64,000 bases of DNA from Rallus limicola (taxonomy: Eukaryota; Chordata; Aves; Gruiformes; Rallidae): contig JAKCOZ010000220.1 in NCBI GenBank assembly GCA_022605955.1, positions 310,001-374,000 of the forward strand, given 5' to 3'. Below the pieces are notes generated by a model. That model ran no database searches. It saw nothing but the letters and a program-made list of their open reading frames with translations, and was not told the DNA's origin. A program made the position numbers and the translations under genes. The first letter of the stretch is position 1, and every line of letters begins with the position of its first letter. Shown here one piece after another: positions 25,901-36,824 of the stretch.

Positions 25901-26939
25901 TCCAGCAATAACTCCCAAAGTAAAGAAGCTAGGCCTGAAAGGCATAGCTTGTCTGAAACCTCCTAACAGGACACACGAGCAGACCCTGTCGCTTTGGCTC
26001 TCAGCCTTTTCCTTTGCCTGGAAAGAGGGAACATGCCTGGAACCTCCTACGGTGCTTTTCTCGGCCCTAGCAGACTGCAGTTCAAAACATGCTAAACGTC
26101 CAGCAATAACTCCCAAAGTAAAGAAGCGAGGCCTGAAAGGCATAGCTTGTCTGAAACCTCCTAACAGGACACACGAGCAGACCCTGTCACTTTGGCTCTC
26201 AGCCTTTTCCTTTGCCTGGAAAGAGGGAACATGCCTGGAACCTCCTACGGTGCTTTTCTCGGCCCTAGCAGACTGCAGTTCAAAACATGCTAAACGTCCA
26301 GCAATAACTCCCAAAGTAAAGAAGCGAGGCCTGAAAGGCATAGCTTGTCTGAAACCTCCTAACAGGACACATGAGCAGACCCTGTCACTTTGGCTCTCAG
26401 CCTTTTCCTTTGCCTGGAAAGAGGGAACATGCCTGGAACCTCCTACGGTGCTTTTCTCGGCCCTAGCAGACTGCAGTTCAAAACATGCTAAACGTCCAGC
26501 AATAACTCCCAAAATAAAGAAGCTAGGCCTGAAAGGCATAGCTTGTCTGAAACCTCCTAACAGGACACACGAGCAGACCCTGTCGCTTTGGCTCTCAGCC
26601 TTTTCCTTTGCCTGGAAAGAGGGAACATGCCTGGAACCTCCTACGGTGCTTTTCTCGGCCCTAGCAGACTGCAGTTCAAAACATGCTAAACGTCCAGCAA
26701 TAACTCCCAAAGTAAAGAAGCGAGGCCTGAAAGGCATAGCTTGTCTGAAACCTCCTAACAGGACACACGAGCAGCCCCTGTCACTTTGGCTCTCAGCCTT
26801 TTCCTTTGCCTGGAAAGAGGGAACATGCCTGGAACCTCCTACGGTGCTTTTCTCGGCCCTAGCAGACTGCAGTTCAAAACATGCTAAACGTCCAGCAATA
26901 ACTCCCAAAGTAAAGAAGCTAGGCCTGAAAGGCATAGCT

Positions 26940-26955
26940 TGTCTGAAACCTCCTA
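26940..26955 (+). repeat. Internal sub-repeat, left copy (monomer offset 15-30)
   Basis: TGTCTGAAACCTCCTA here matches TGCCTGGAACCTCCTA at 27024-27039, 84 bp downstream in the same monomer, at 14 of 16 bases. The pair recurs in essentially every monomer. Together with a repeated TGCCTGGAA nearby, it suggests the 198-bp unit grew from shorter duplicated pieces. That origin is inference; the match itself is seen directly. Confidence 0.7.
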
Positions 26956-27001
26956 ACAGGACACACGAGCAGACCCTGTCACTTTGGCTCTCAGCCTTTT
27001 C

Positions 27002-27020
27002 CTTTGCCTGGAAAGAGGGA
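27002..27020 (+). other. Degenerate CENP-B-box-like stretch (type copy)
   Basis: CTTTGCCTGGAAAGAGGGA at monomer offset 77-95 resembles the mammalian CENP-B box YTTCGTTGGAARCGGGA only if two single-base gaps are allowed. It lacks the core TTCG and CGGG and has no CpG. In seven monomers (28195 to 54131) the central CCTGG is TTTGG, which is closer. In four monomers (51360, 57894, 60864, 63042) CCTGG is CCCCG. On the published box definition it should not bind CENP-B. It is listed because it is the only part of the monomer that recalls a known centromere motif. Confidence 0.2.
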
Positions 27021-27023
27021 ACA

Positions 27024-27039
27024 TGCCTGGAACCTCCTA
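27024..27039 (+). repeat. Internal sub-repeat, right copy (monomer offset 99-114)
   Basis: This is the partner of the 16-base element at 26940-26955 (14/16 identical). Its first nine bases, TGCCTGGAA, also occur at 27005-27013, 19 bp upstream. A third related string, GGCCTGAAAGG, spans each monomer junction. The GCCTG(G)AA motif therefore appears three times per 198 bp. Confidence 0.7.
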
Positions 27040-28509
27040 CGGTGCTTTTCTCGGCCCTAGCAGACTGCAGTTCAAAACATGCTAAACGTCCAGCAATAAC
27101 TCCCAAAGTAAAGAAGCTAGGCCTGAAAGGCATAGCTTGTCTGAAACCTCCTAACAGGACACACGAGCAGACCCTGTCACTTTGGCTCTCAGCCTTTTCC
27201 TTTGCCTGGAAAGAGGGAACATGCCTGGAACCTCCTACGGTGCTTTTCTCGGCCCTAGCAGACTGCAGTTCAAAACATGCTAAACGTCCAGCAATAACTC
27301 CCAAAGTAAAGAAGCTAGGCCTGAAAGGCATAGCTTGTCTGAAACCTCCTAACAGGACACACCAGCAGACCCTGTCACTTTGGCTCTCAGCCTTTTCCTT
27401 TGCCTGGAAAGAGGGAACATGCCTGGAACCTCCTACGGTGCTTTTCTCGGCCCTAGCAGACTGCAGTTCAAAACATGCTAAACGTCCAGCAATAACTCCC
27501 AAAGTAAAGAAGCGAGGCCTGAAAGGCATAGCTTGTCTGAAACCTCCTAACAGGACACACGAGCAGACCCTGTCGCTTTGGCTCTCAGCCTTTTCCTTTG
27601 CCTGGAAAGAGGGAACATGCCTGGAACCTCTTATGGTGCTTTTCTCGGCCCTAGCAGACTGCAGTTCAAAACATGCTAAACCTCCAGCAATAACTCCCAA
27701 AGTAAAGAAGCTAGGCCTGAAAGGCATAGCTTGTCTGAAACCTCCTAACAGGACACACGAGCAGACCCTGTCACTTTGGCTCTCAGCCTTTTCCTTTGCC
27801 TGGAAAGAGGGAACATGCCTGGAACATCCTATGGTGCTTTTCTCAGCCCTAGCAGACTGCAGTTCAAAACATGCTAAACGTCCAGCAATAACTCCCAAAG
27901 TAAAGAAGCTAGGCCTGAAAGGCATAGCTTGTCTGAAACCTCCTAGCAGGACACACGAGCAGACACTGTCACTTTGGCTCTCAGCCTTTTCCTTTGCCTG
28001 GAAAGAGGGAACATGCCTGGAACCTCCTACGGTGCTTTTCTCGGCCCTAGCAGACTGCAGTTCAAAACATGCTAAACGTCCAGCAATAACTCCCAAAGTA
28101 AAGAAGCTAGGCCTGAAAGGCATAGCTTGTCTGAAACCTCCTAACAGGACACACGAGCAGACCCTGTCACTTTGGCTCTCAGCCTTTTCCTTTGTTTGGA
28201 AAGAGGGAACATGCCTGGAACCTCCTACGGTGCTTTTCTCGGCCCTAGCAGACTGCAGTTCAAAACATGCTAAACGTCCAGCAATAACTCCCAAAGTAAA
28301 GAAGCTAGGCCTGAAAGGCATAGCTTGTCTGAAACCTCCTAACAGGACACACGAGCAGCCCCTGTCACTTTGGCTCTCAGCCTTTTCCTTTGCCTGGAAA
28401 GAGGGAACATGCCTGGAACCTCCTACGGTGCTTTTCTCGGCCCTAGCAGACTGCAGTTCAAAACATGCTAAACGTCCAGCAATAACTCCCAAAGTAAAGA
28501 AGCTAGGCC

Positions 28510-28707
28510 TGAAAGGCATAGCTTGTCTGAAACCTCCTAACAGGACACACCAGCAGACCCTGTCACTTTGGCTCTCAGCCTTTTCCTTTGCCTGGAAAGA
28601 GGGAACATGCCTGGAACCTCCTACGGTGCTTTTCTCGGCCCTAGCAGACTGCAGTTCAAAACATGCTAAACGTCCAGCAATAACTCCCAAAGTAAAGAAG
28701 CGAGGCC
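28510..28707. repeat. Extra monomer present in unit copy 1 only
   Basis: This ACACCAGCAG-type monomer sits between the CCC monomer and the GGAACGTCC monomer. In the copy starting at 32271 those two are adjacent. The distance between matching markers drops from 4751 bp (TTATGG, 27631 to 32382) to 4553 bp (GGAACG, 28811 to 33364), which is exactly one monomer. Confidence 0.85.
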
Positions 28708-31700
28708 TGAAAGGCATAGCTTGTCTGAAACCTCCTAACAGGACACACGAGCAGACCCTGTCACTTTGGCTCTCAGCCTTTTCCTTTGCCTGGAAAGAGG
28801 GAACATGCCTGGAACGTCCTACGGTGCTTTTCTCGGCCCTAGCAGACTGCAGTTCAAAACATGCTAAACGTCCAGCAATAACTCCCAAAGTAAAGAAGCG
28901 AGGCCTGAAAGGCATAGCTTGTCTGAAACCTCCTAACAGGACACACGAGCAGACCCTGTCACTTTGGCTCTCAGCCTTTTCCTTTGCCTGGAAAGAGGGA
29001 ACATGCCTGGAACCTCCTACGGTGCTTTTCTCGGCCCTAGCAGACTGCAGTTCAAAACATGCTAAACGTCCAGCAATAACTCCCAAAGTAAAGAAGCGAG
29101 GCCTGAAAGGCATAGCTTGTCTGAAACCTCCTAACAGGACACACGAGCAGACCCTGTCACTTTGGCTCTCAGCCTTTTCCTTTGCCTGGAAAGAGGGAAA
29201 ATGCCTGGAACCTCCTACGGTGCTTTTCTCGGCCCTAGCAGACTGCAGTTCAAAACATGCTAAACGTCCAGCAATAACTCCCAAAGTAAAGAAGCTAGGC
29301 CTGAAAGGCATAGCTTGTTTGAAACCTCCTAATAGGACACACGAGCAGACCCTGTCACTTTGGCTCTCAGCCTTTTCCTTTGCCTGGAAAGAGTGAACAT
29401 GCCTGGAACCTCCTACGGTGCTTTTCTCGGCCCTAGCAGACTGCAGTTCAAAACATGCTAAACGTCCAGCAATAACTCCCAAAGTAAAGAAGCTAGGCCT
29501 GAAAGGCATAGCTTGTCTGAAACCTCCTAACAGGACACACGAGCAGACCCTGTCACTTTGGCTCTCAGCCTTTCTCTTTGCCTGGAAAGAGGGAACATGC
29601 CTGGAACCTCCTACGGTGCTTTTCTCGGCCCTAGCAGACTGCAGTTCAAAACATGCTAAACGTCCAGCAATAACTCCCAAAGTAAAGAAGCTAGGCCTGA
29701 AAGGCATAGCTTGTCTGAAACCTCCTCACAGGACACACGAGCAGACCCTTTCACTTTGGCTCTCAGCCTTTTCCTTTGCCTGGAAAGAGGGAACATGCCT
29801 GGAACCTCCTACTGTGCTTTTCTCGGCCCTAGCAGACTGCAGTTCAAAACATGCTAAACGTCCAGCAATAACTCCCAAAGTAAAGAAGCTAGGCCTGAAA
29901 GGCATAGCTTGTCTGAAACCTCCTAACAGGACACACGAGCAGACCCTGTCACTTTGGCTCTCAGCCTTTTCCTTTGCCTGGAAAGAGGGAACATGCCTGG
30001 AACCTCCTACGGTGCTTTTCTCGGCCCTAGCAGACTGCAGTTCAAAACATGCTAAACGTCCAGCAATAACTCCCAAAGTAAAGAAGCGAGGCCTGAAAGG
30101 CATAGCTTGTCTGAAACCTCCTAACAGGACACACGAGCAGACCCTGTCACTTTGGCTCTCAGCCTTTTCCTTTGCCTGGAAAGAGGGAACATGCCTGGAA
30201 CCTCCTACGGTGCTTTTCTCGGCCCTAGCAGACTGCAGTTCAAAACATGCTAAACGTCCAGCAATAACTCCCAAAGTAAAGAAGCGAGGCCTGAAAGGCA
30301 TAGCTTGTCTGAAACCTCCTAACAGGACACAGGAGCAGACCCTGTCACTTTGGCTCTCAGCCTTTTCCTTTGCCTGGAAAGAGGGAACATGCCTGGAACA
30401 TCCTACGGTGCTTTTCTCGGCCCTACCAGACTGCAGCTCAAAACATGCTAAACGTCCAGCAATAACTCCCAAAGTAAAGAAGCTAGGCCTGAAAGGCATA
30501 GCTTGTCTGAAACCTCCTAACAGGACACATGAGCAGACCCTGTCACTTTGGCTCTCAGCCTTTTCCTTTGCCTGGAAAGAGGGAACATGCCTGGAACCTC
30601 CTACGGTGCTTTTCTCGGCCCTAGCAGACTGCAGTTCAAAACATGCTAAACGTCCAGCAATAACTCCCAAAATAAAGAAGCTAGGCCTGAAAGGCATAGC
30701 TTGTCTGAAACCTCCTAACAGGACACACGAGCAGACCCTGTCGCTTTGGCTCTCAGCCTTTTCCTTTGCCTGGAAAGAGGGAACATGCCTGGAACCTCCT
30801 ACGGTGCTTTTCTCGGCCCTAGCAGACTGCAGTTCAAAACATGCTAAACGTCCAGCAATAACTCCCAAAGTAAAGAAGCGAGGCCTGAAAGGCATAGCTT
30901 GTCTGAAACCTCCTAACAGGACACACGAGCAGCCCCTGTCACTTTGGCTCTCAGCCTTTTCCTTTGCCTGGAAAGAGGGAACATGCCTGGAACCTCCTAC
31001 GGTGCTTTTCTCGGCCCTAGCAGACTGCAGTTCAAAACATGCTAAACGTCCAGCAATAACTCCCAAAGTAAAGAAGCGAGGCCTGAAAGGCATAGCTTGT
31101 CTGAAACCTCCTAACAGGACACATGAGCAGACCCTGTCACTTTGGCTCTCAGCCTTTTCCTTTGCCTGGAAAGAGGGAACATGCCTGGAACCTCCTACGG
31201 TGCTTTTCTCGGCCCTAGCAGACTGCAGTTCAAAACATGCTAAACGTCCAGCAATAACTCCCAAAATAAAGAAGCTAGGCCTGAAAGGCATAGCTTGTCT
31301 GAAACCTCCTAACAGGACACACGAGCAGACCCTGTCGCTTTGGTTCTCAGCCTTTTCCTTTGCCTGGAAAGAGGGAACATGCCTGGAACCTCCTACGGTG
31401 CTTTTCTCGGCCCTAGCAGACTGCAGTTCAAAACATGCTAAACGTCCAGCAATAACTCCCAAAGTAAAGAAGCGAGGCCTGAAAGGCATAGCTTGTCTGA
31501 AACCTCCTAACAGGACACACGAGCAGCCCCTGTCACTTTGGCTCTCAGCCTTTTCCTTTGCCTGGAAAGAGGGAACATGCCTGGAACCTCCTACGGTGCT
31601 TTTCTCGGCCCTAGCAGACTGCAGTTCAAAACATGCTAAACGTCCAGCAATAACTCCCAAAGTAAAGAAGCTAGGCCTGAAAGGCATAGCTTGTCTGAAA

Positions 31701-32255
31701 CCTCCTAACAGGACACACGAGCAGACCCTGTCACTTTGGCTCTCAGCCTTTTCCTTTGCCTGGAAAGAGGGAACATGCCTGGAACCTCCTACGGTGCTTT
31801 TCTCGGCCCTAGCAGACTGCAGTTCAAAACATGCTAAACGTCCAGCAATAACTCCCAAAGTAAAGAAGCTAGGCCTGAAAGGCATAGCTTGTCTGAAACC
31901 TCCTAACAGGACACACGAGCAGACCCTGTCACTTTGGCTCTCAGCCTTTTCCTTTGCCTGGAAAGAGGGAACATGCCTGGAACCTCCTACGGTGCTTTTC
32001 TCGGCCCTAGCAGACTGCAGTTCAAAACATGCTAAACGTCCAGCAATAACTCCCAAAGTAAAGAAGCTAGGCCTGAAAGGCATAGCTTGTCTGAAACCTC
32101 CTAACAGGACACACCAGCAGACCCTGTCACTTTGGCTCTCAGCCTTTTCCTTTGCCTGGAAAGAGGGAACATGCCTGGAACCTCCTACGGTGCTTTTCTC
32201 GGCCCTAGCAGACTGCAGTTCAAAACATGCTAAACGTCCAGCAATAACTCCCAAA

Positions 32256-32262
32256 GTATGAA
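32256..32262 (+). other. Complex 1-bp deletion GTAAAGAAG to GTATGAAG, second occurrence
   Basis: It is identical to the lesion at 4346-4352, making the monomer at 32074 197 bp. The monomers around the two lesions belong to different HOR types, so a long shared duplication does not explain it. Confidence 0.93.
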
Positions 32263-32270
32263 GCGAGGCC

Positions 32271-35200
32271 TGAAAGGCATAGCTTGTCTGAAACCTCCTA
32301 ACAGGACACACGAGCAGACCCTGTCGCTTTGGCTCTCAGCCTTTTCCTTTGCCTGGAAAGAGGGAACATGCCTGGAACCTCTTATGGTGCTTTTCTCGGC
32401 CCTAGCAGACTGCAGTTCAAAACATGCTAAACCTCCAGCAATAACTCCCAAAGTAAAGAAGCTAGGCCTGAAAGGCATAGCTTGTCTGAAACCTCCTAAC
32501 AGGACACACGAGCAGACCCTGTCACTTTGGCTCTCAGCCTTTTCCTTTGCCTGGAAAGAGGGAACATGCCTGGAACATCCTATGGTGCTTTTCTCAGCCC
32601 TAGCAGACTGCAGTTCAAAACATGCTAAACGTCCAGCAATAACTCCCAAAGTAAAGAAGCTAGGCCTGAAAGGCATAGCTTGTCTGAAACCTCCTAGCAG
32701 GACACACGAGCAGACACTGTCACTTTGGCTCTCAGCCTTTTCCTTTGCCTGGAAAGAGGGAACATGCCTGGAACCTCCTACGGTGCTTTTCTCGGCCCTA
32801 GCAGACTGCAGTTCAAAACATGCTAAACGTCCAGCAATAACTCCCAAAGTAAAGAAGCTAGGCCTGAAAGGCATAGCTTGTCTGAAACCTCCTAACAGGA
32901 CACACGAGCAGACCCTGTCACTTTGGCTCTCAGCCTTTTCCTTTGTTTGGAAAGAGGGAACATGCCTGGAACCTCCTACGGTGCTTTTCTCGGCCCTAGC
33001 AGACTGCAGTTCAAAACATGCTAAACGTCCAGCAATAACTCCCAAAGTAAAGAAGCTAGGCCTGAAAGGCATAGCTTGTCTGAAACCTCCTAACAGGACA
33101 CACGAGCAGCCCCTGTCACTTTGGCTCTCAGCCTTTTCCTTTGCCTGGAAAGAGGGAACATGCCTGGAACCTCCTACGGTGCTTTTCTCGGCCCTAGCAG
33201 ACTGCAGTTCAAAACATGCTAAACGTCCAGCAATAACTCCCAAAGTAAAGAAGCGAGGCCTGAAAGGCATAGCTTGTCTGAAACCTCCTAACAGGACACA
33301 CGAGCAGACCCTGTCACTTTGGCTCTCAGCCTTTTCCTTTGCCTGGAAAGAGGGAACATGCCTGGAACGTCCTACGGTGCTTTTCTCGGCCCTAGCAGAC
33401 TGCAGTTCAAAACATGCTAAACGTCCAGCAATAACTCCCAAAGTAAAGAAGCGAGGCCTGAAAGGCATAGCTTGTCTGAAACCTCCTAACAGGACACACG
33501 AGCAGACCCTGTCACTTTGGCTCTCAGCCTTTTCCTTTGCCTGGAAAGAGGGAACATGCCTGGAACCTCCTACGGTGCTTTTCTCGGCCCTAGCAGACTG
33601 CAGTTCAAAACATGCTAAACGTCCAGCAATAACTCCCAAAGTAAAGAAGCGAGGCCTGAAAGGCATAGCTTGTCTGAAACCTCCTAACAGGACACACGAG
33701 CAGACCCTGTCACTTTGGCTCTCAGCCTTTTCCTTTGCCTGGAAAGAGGGAAAATGCCTGGAACCTCCTACGGTGCTTTTCTCGGCCCTAGCAGACTGCA
33801 GTTCAAAACATGCTAAACGTCCAGCAATAACTCCCAAAGTAAAGAAGCTAGGCCTGAAAGGCATAGCTTGTTTGAAACCTCCTAATAGGACACACGAGCA
33901 GACCCTGTCACTTTGGCTCTCAGCCTTTTCCTTTGCCTGGAAAGAGTGAACATGCCTGGAACCTCCTACGGTGCTTTTCTCGGCCCTAGCAGACTGCAGT
34001 TCAAAACATGCTAAACGTCCAGCAATAACTCCCAAAGTAAAGAAGCTAGGCCTGAAAGGCATAGCTTGTCTGAAACCTCCTAACAGGACACACGAGCAGA
34101 CCCTGTCACTTTGGCTCTCAGCCTTTCTCTTTGCCTGGAAAGAGGGAACATGCCTGGAACCTCCTACGGTGCTTTTCTCGGCCCTAGCAGACTGCAGTTC
34201 AAAACATGCTAAACGTCCAGCAATAACTCCCAAAGTAAAGAAGCTAGGCCTGAAAGGCATAGCTTGTCTGAAACCTCCTCACAGGACACACGAGCAGACC
34301 CTTTCACTTTGGCTCTCAGCCTTTTCCTTTGCCTGGAAAGAGGGAACATGCCTGGAACCTCCTACTGTGCTTTTCTCGGCCCTAGCAGACTGCAGTTCAA
34401 AACATGCTAAACGTCCAGCAATAACTCCCAAAGTAAAGAAGCTAGGCCTGAAAGGCATAGCTTGTCTGAAACCTCCTAACAGGACACACGAGCAGACCCT
34501 GTCACTTTGGCTCTCAGCCTTTTCCTTTGCCTGGAAAGAGGGAACATGCCTGGAACCTCCTACGGTGCTTTTCTCGGCCCTAGCAGACTGCAGTTCAAAA
34601 CATGCTAAACGTCCAGCAATAACTCCCAAAGTAAAGAAGCGAGGCCTGAAAGGCATAGCTTGTCTGAAACCTCCTAACAGGACACACGAGCAGACCCTGT
34701 CACTTTGGCTCTCAGCCTTTTCCTTTGCCTGGAAAGAGGGAACATGCCTGGAACCTCCTACGGTGCTTTTCTCGGCCCTAGCAGACTGCAGTTCAAAACA
34801 TGCTAAACGTCCAGCAATAACTCCCAAAGTAAAGAAGCGAGGCCTGAAAGGCATAGCTTGTCTGAAACCTCCTAACAGGACACAGGAGCAGACCCTGTCA
34901 CTTTGGCTCTCAGCCTTTTCCTTTGCCTGGAAAGAGGGAACATGCCTGGAACATCCTACGGTGCTTTTCTCGGCCCTACCAGACTGCAGCTCAAAACATG
35001 CTAAACGTCCAGCAATAACTCCCAAAGTAAAGAAGCTAGGCCTGAAAGGCATAGCTTGTCTGAAACCTCCTAACAGGACACATGAGCAGACCCTGTCACT
35101 TTGGCTCTCAGCCTTTTCCTTTGCCTGGAAAGAGGGAACATGCCTGGAACCTCCTACGGTGCTTTTCTCGGCCCTAGCAGACTGCAGTTCAAAACATGCT

Positions 35201-36824
35201 AAACGTCCAGCAATAACTCCCAAAATAAAGAAGCTAGGCCTGAAAGGCATAGCTTGTCTGAAACCTCCTAACAGGACACACGAGCAGACCCTGTCGCTTT
35301 GGCTCTCAGCCTTTTCCTTTGCCTGGAAAGAGGGAACATGCCTGGAACCTCCTACGGTGCTTTTCTCGGCCCTAGCAGACTGCAGTTCAAAACATGCTAA
35401 ACGTCCAGCAATAACTCCCAAAGTAAAGAAGCGAGGCCTGAAAGGCATAGCTTGTCTGAAACCTCCTAACAGGACACACGAGCAGCCCCTGTCACTTTGG
35501 CTCTCAGCCTTTTCCTTTGCCTGGAAAGAGGGAACATGCCTGGAACCTCCTACGGTGCTTTTCTCGGCCCTAGCAGACTGCAGTTCAAAACATGCTAAAC
35601 GTCCAGCAATAACTCCCAAAGTAAAGAAGCGAGGCCTGAAAGGCATAGCTTGTCTGAAACCTCCTAACAGGACACATGAGCAGACCCTGTCACTTTGGCT
35701 CTCAGCCTTTTCCTTTGCCTGGAAAGAGGGAACATGCCTGGAACCTCCTACGGTGCTTTTCTCGGCCCTAGCAGACTGCAGTTCAAAACATGCTAAACGT
35801 CCAGCAATAACTCCCAAAATAAAGAAGCTAGGCCTGAAAGGCATAGCTTGTCTGAAACCTCCTAACAGGACACACGAGCAGACCCTGTCGCTTTGGTTCT
35901 CAGCCTTTTCCTTTGCCTGGAAAGAGGGAACATGCCTGGAACCTCCTACGGTGCTTTTCTCGGCCCTAGCAGACTGCAGTTCAAAACATGCTAAACGTCC
36001 AGCAATAACTCCCAAAGTAAAGAAGCGAGGCCTGAAAGGCATAGCTTGTCTGAAACCTCCTAACAGGACACACGAGCAGCCCCTGTCACTTTGGCTCTCA
36101 GCCTTTTCCTTTGCCTGGAAAGAGGGAACATGCCTGGAACCTCCTACGGTGCTTTTCTCGGCCCTAGCAGACTGCAGTTCAAAACATGCTAAACGTCCAG
36201 CAATAACTCCCAAAGTAAAGAAGCTAGGCCTGAAAGGCATAGCTTGTCTGAAACCTCCTAACAGGACACACGAGCAGACCCTGTCACTTTGGCTCTCAGC
36301 CTTTTCCTTTGCCTGGAAAGAGGGAACATGCCTGGAACCTCCTACGGTGCTTTTCTCGGCCCTAGCAGACTGCAGTTCAAAACATGCTAAACGTCCAGCA
36401 ATAACTCCCAAAGTAAAGAAGCTAGGCCTGAAAGGCATAGCTTGTCTGAAACCTCCTAACAGGACACACGAGCAGACCCTGTCACTTTGGCTCTCAGCCT
36501 TTTCCTTTGCCTGGAAAGAGGGAACATGCCTGGAACCTCCTACGGTGCTTTTCTCGGCCCTAGCAGACTGCAGTTCAAAACATGCTAAACGTCCAGCAAT
36601 AACTCCCAAAGTAAAGAAGCTAGGCCTGAAAGGCATAGCTTGTCTGAAACCTCCTAACAGGACACACCAGCAGACCCTGTCACTTTGGCTCTCAGCCTTT
36701 TCCTTTGCCTGGAAAGAGGGAACATGCCTGGAACCTCCTACGGTGCTTTTCTCGGCCCTAGCAGACTGCAGTTCAAAACATGCTAAACGTCCAGCAATAA
36801 CTCCCAAAGTAAAGAAGCGAGGCC
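32271..36824. repeat. 23-monomer HOR unit, copy 2 (4554 bp)
   Basis: All markers of copy 1 reappear in order: CCTCTTATGG 32382, CTTTGTTTGG about 32945, GGAACG 33364, GAGTGA 33944, TTGGTTCTCAG 35894. Spacing is 4553 bp, i.e. 23 x 198 less the deletion at 32257. Translating the stretch after GAGTGA in the open frame gives an identical 947-residue string in both copies, so divergence here is very low. The end of this copy has normal GTAAAGAAG. Confidence 0.88.

Larger units (their letters stand above)
26926..27123 (+). repeat. Reference (consensus-like) 198-bp monomer
   Basis: This monomer matches the majority base at every position I compared and serves as the type copy. In monomer offsets: 1-12 is the TGAAAGGCATAG start; 37-46 holds ACACGAGCAG, the most variable block; offset 48 is A here and T or C elsewhere; offset 56 is A here and G elsewhere; 64-80 is pyrimidine-rich; 77-95 is a purine-rich stretch discussed as CENP-B-box-like; 111-130 holds two CpGs; 140-145 is CTGCAG; offset 193 is T here (GCTAGG) and G in many copies (GCGAGG). 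It contains four CpG sites, about a third of the number expected from its base composition. It has no stop codon in one frame on each strand. Confidence 0.93.
22966..27519. repeat. Mosaic satellite region, 23 monomers
   Basis: The AACTACCAAAG marker is absent here. A new marker, CCCAAAATAAAG, appears (near 23936 and 26512) and continues into the next block. ACCCGAG and TCC types appear for the last time near 23200-23410. Private changes include GTCTCAAACC near 24766, CAAAACTTGC near 24897 and GGACAGACCAGC near 25574. The block is a transition between two HOR regimes. Confidence 0.78.
27520..32270. repeat. 23/24-monomer HOR unit, copy 1 (24 monomers, 4751 bp)
   Basis: The marker order is: CCTCTTATGG (27631), CTAAACCTCC, ACATCCTATGG with TCTCAGCC, CCTAGCAGG with AGACACTG, CTTTGTTTGG (28195), CCC, ACACCAGCAG, GGAACGTCC (28811), GGGAAAATG, CTTGTTTGAAA with CTAATAGG, GAGTGAACATG (29391), CCTTTCTCTTTG, CCTCACAGG, CCTACTGTG, ACAGGAGCAG with CCCTACCAG and GCAGCTC, two CCCAAAATAAAG, and TTGGTTCTCAG (31341). 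It ends with the 1-bp deletion at 32257. It has one monomer (28510-28707, ACACCAGCAG type) that copy 2 lacks. Confidence 0.88.

Noticed and set aside
27070..27078. Pol III B-box (GTTCAAAAC fits GWTCRANNC), suggesting a tRNA-derived SINE origin
   Set aside because: A match of this strength is expected by chance in roughly one of ten 198-bp units counting both strands. No A-box lies at the usual distance upstream, and there is no A-rich tail or T-run terminator. The nearest A-box-like string (TAGCAGACTGC) is too close and imperfect.
7238..29707. Giant protein-coding genes on either strand (7489 and 6658 codons, and many shorter ones)
   Set aside because: They arise because 198 is a multiple of three. 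Both strands are open over the same DNA, there is no unique start or C-terminus, and most variants change the residue. Identical stop-creating changes recur in many monomers, and no known domain or signal peptide is recognisable.
27520..36824. Assembly artefact duplicating a 4.55-kb block
   Set aside because: It is not fully excluded, but the copies differ by one whole monomer and one 1-bp lesion, and derivatives with further changes follow at 36825 and 39201. That argues for real, stepwise duplication.
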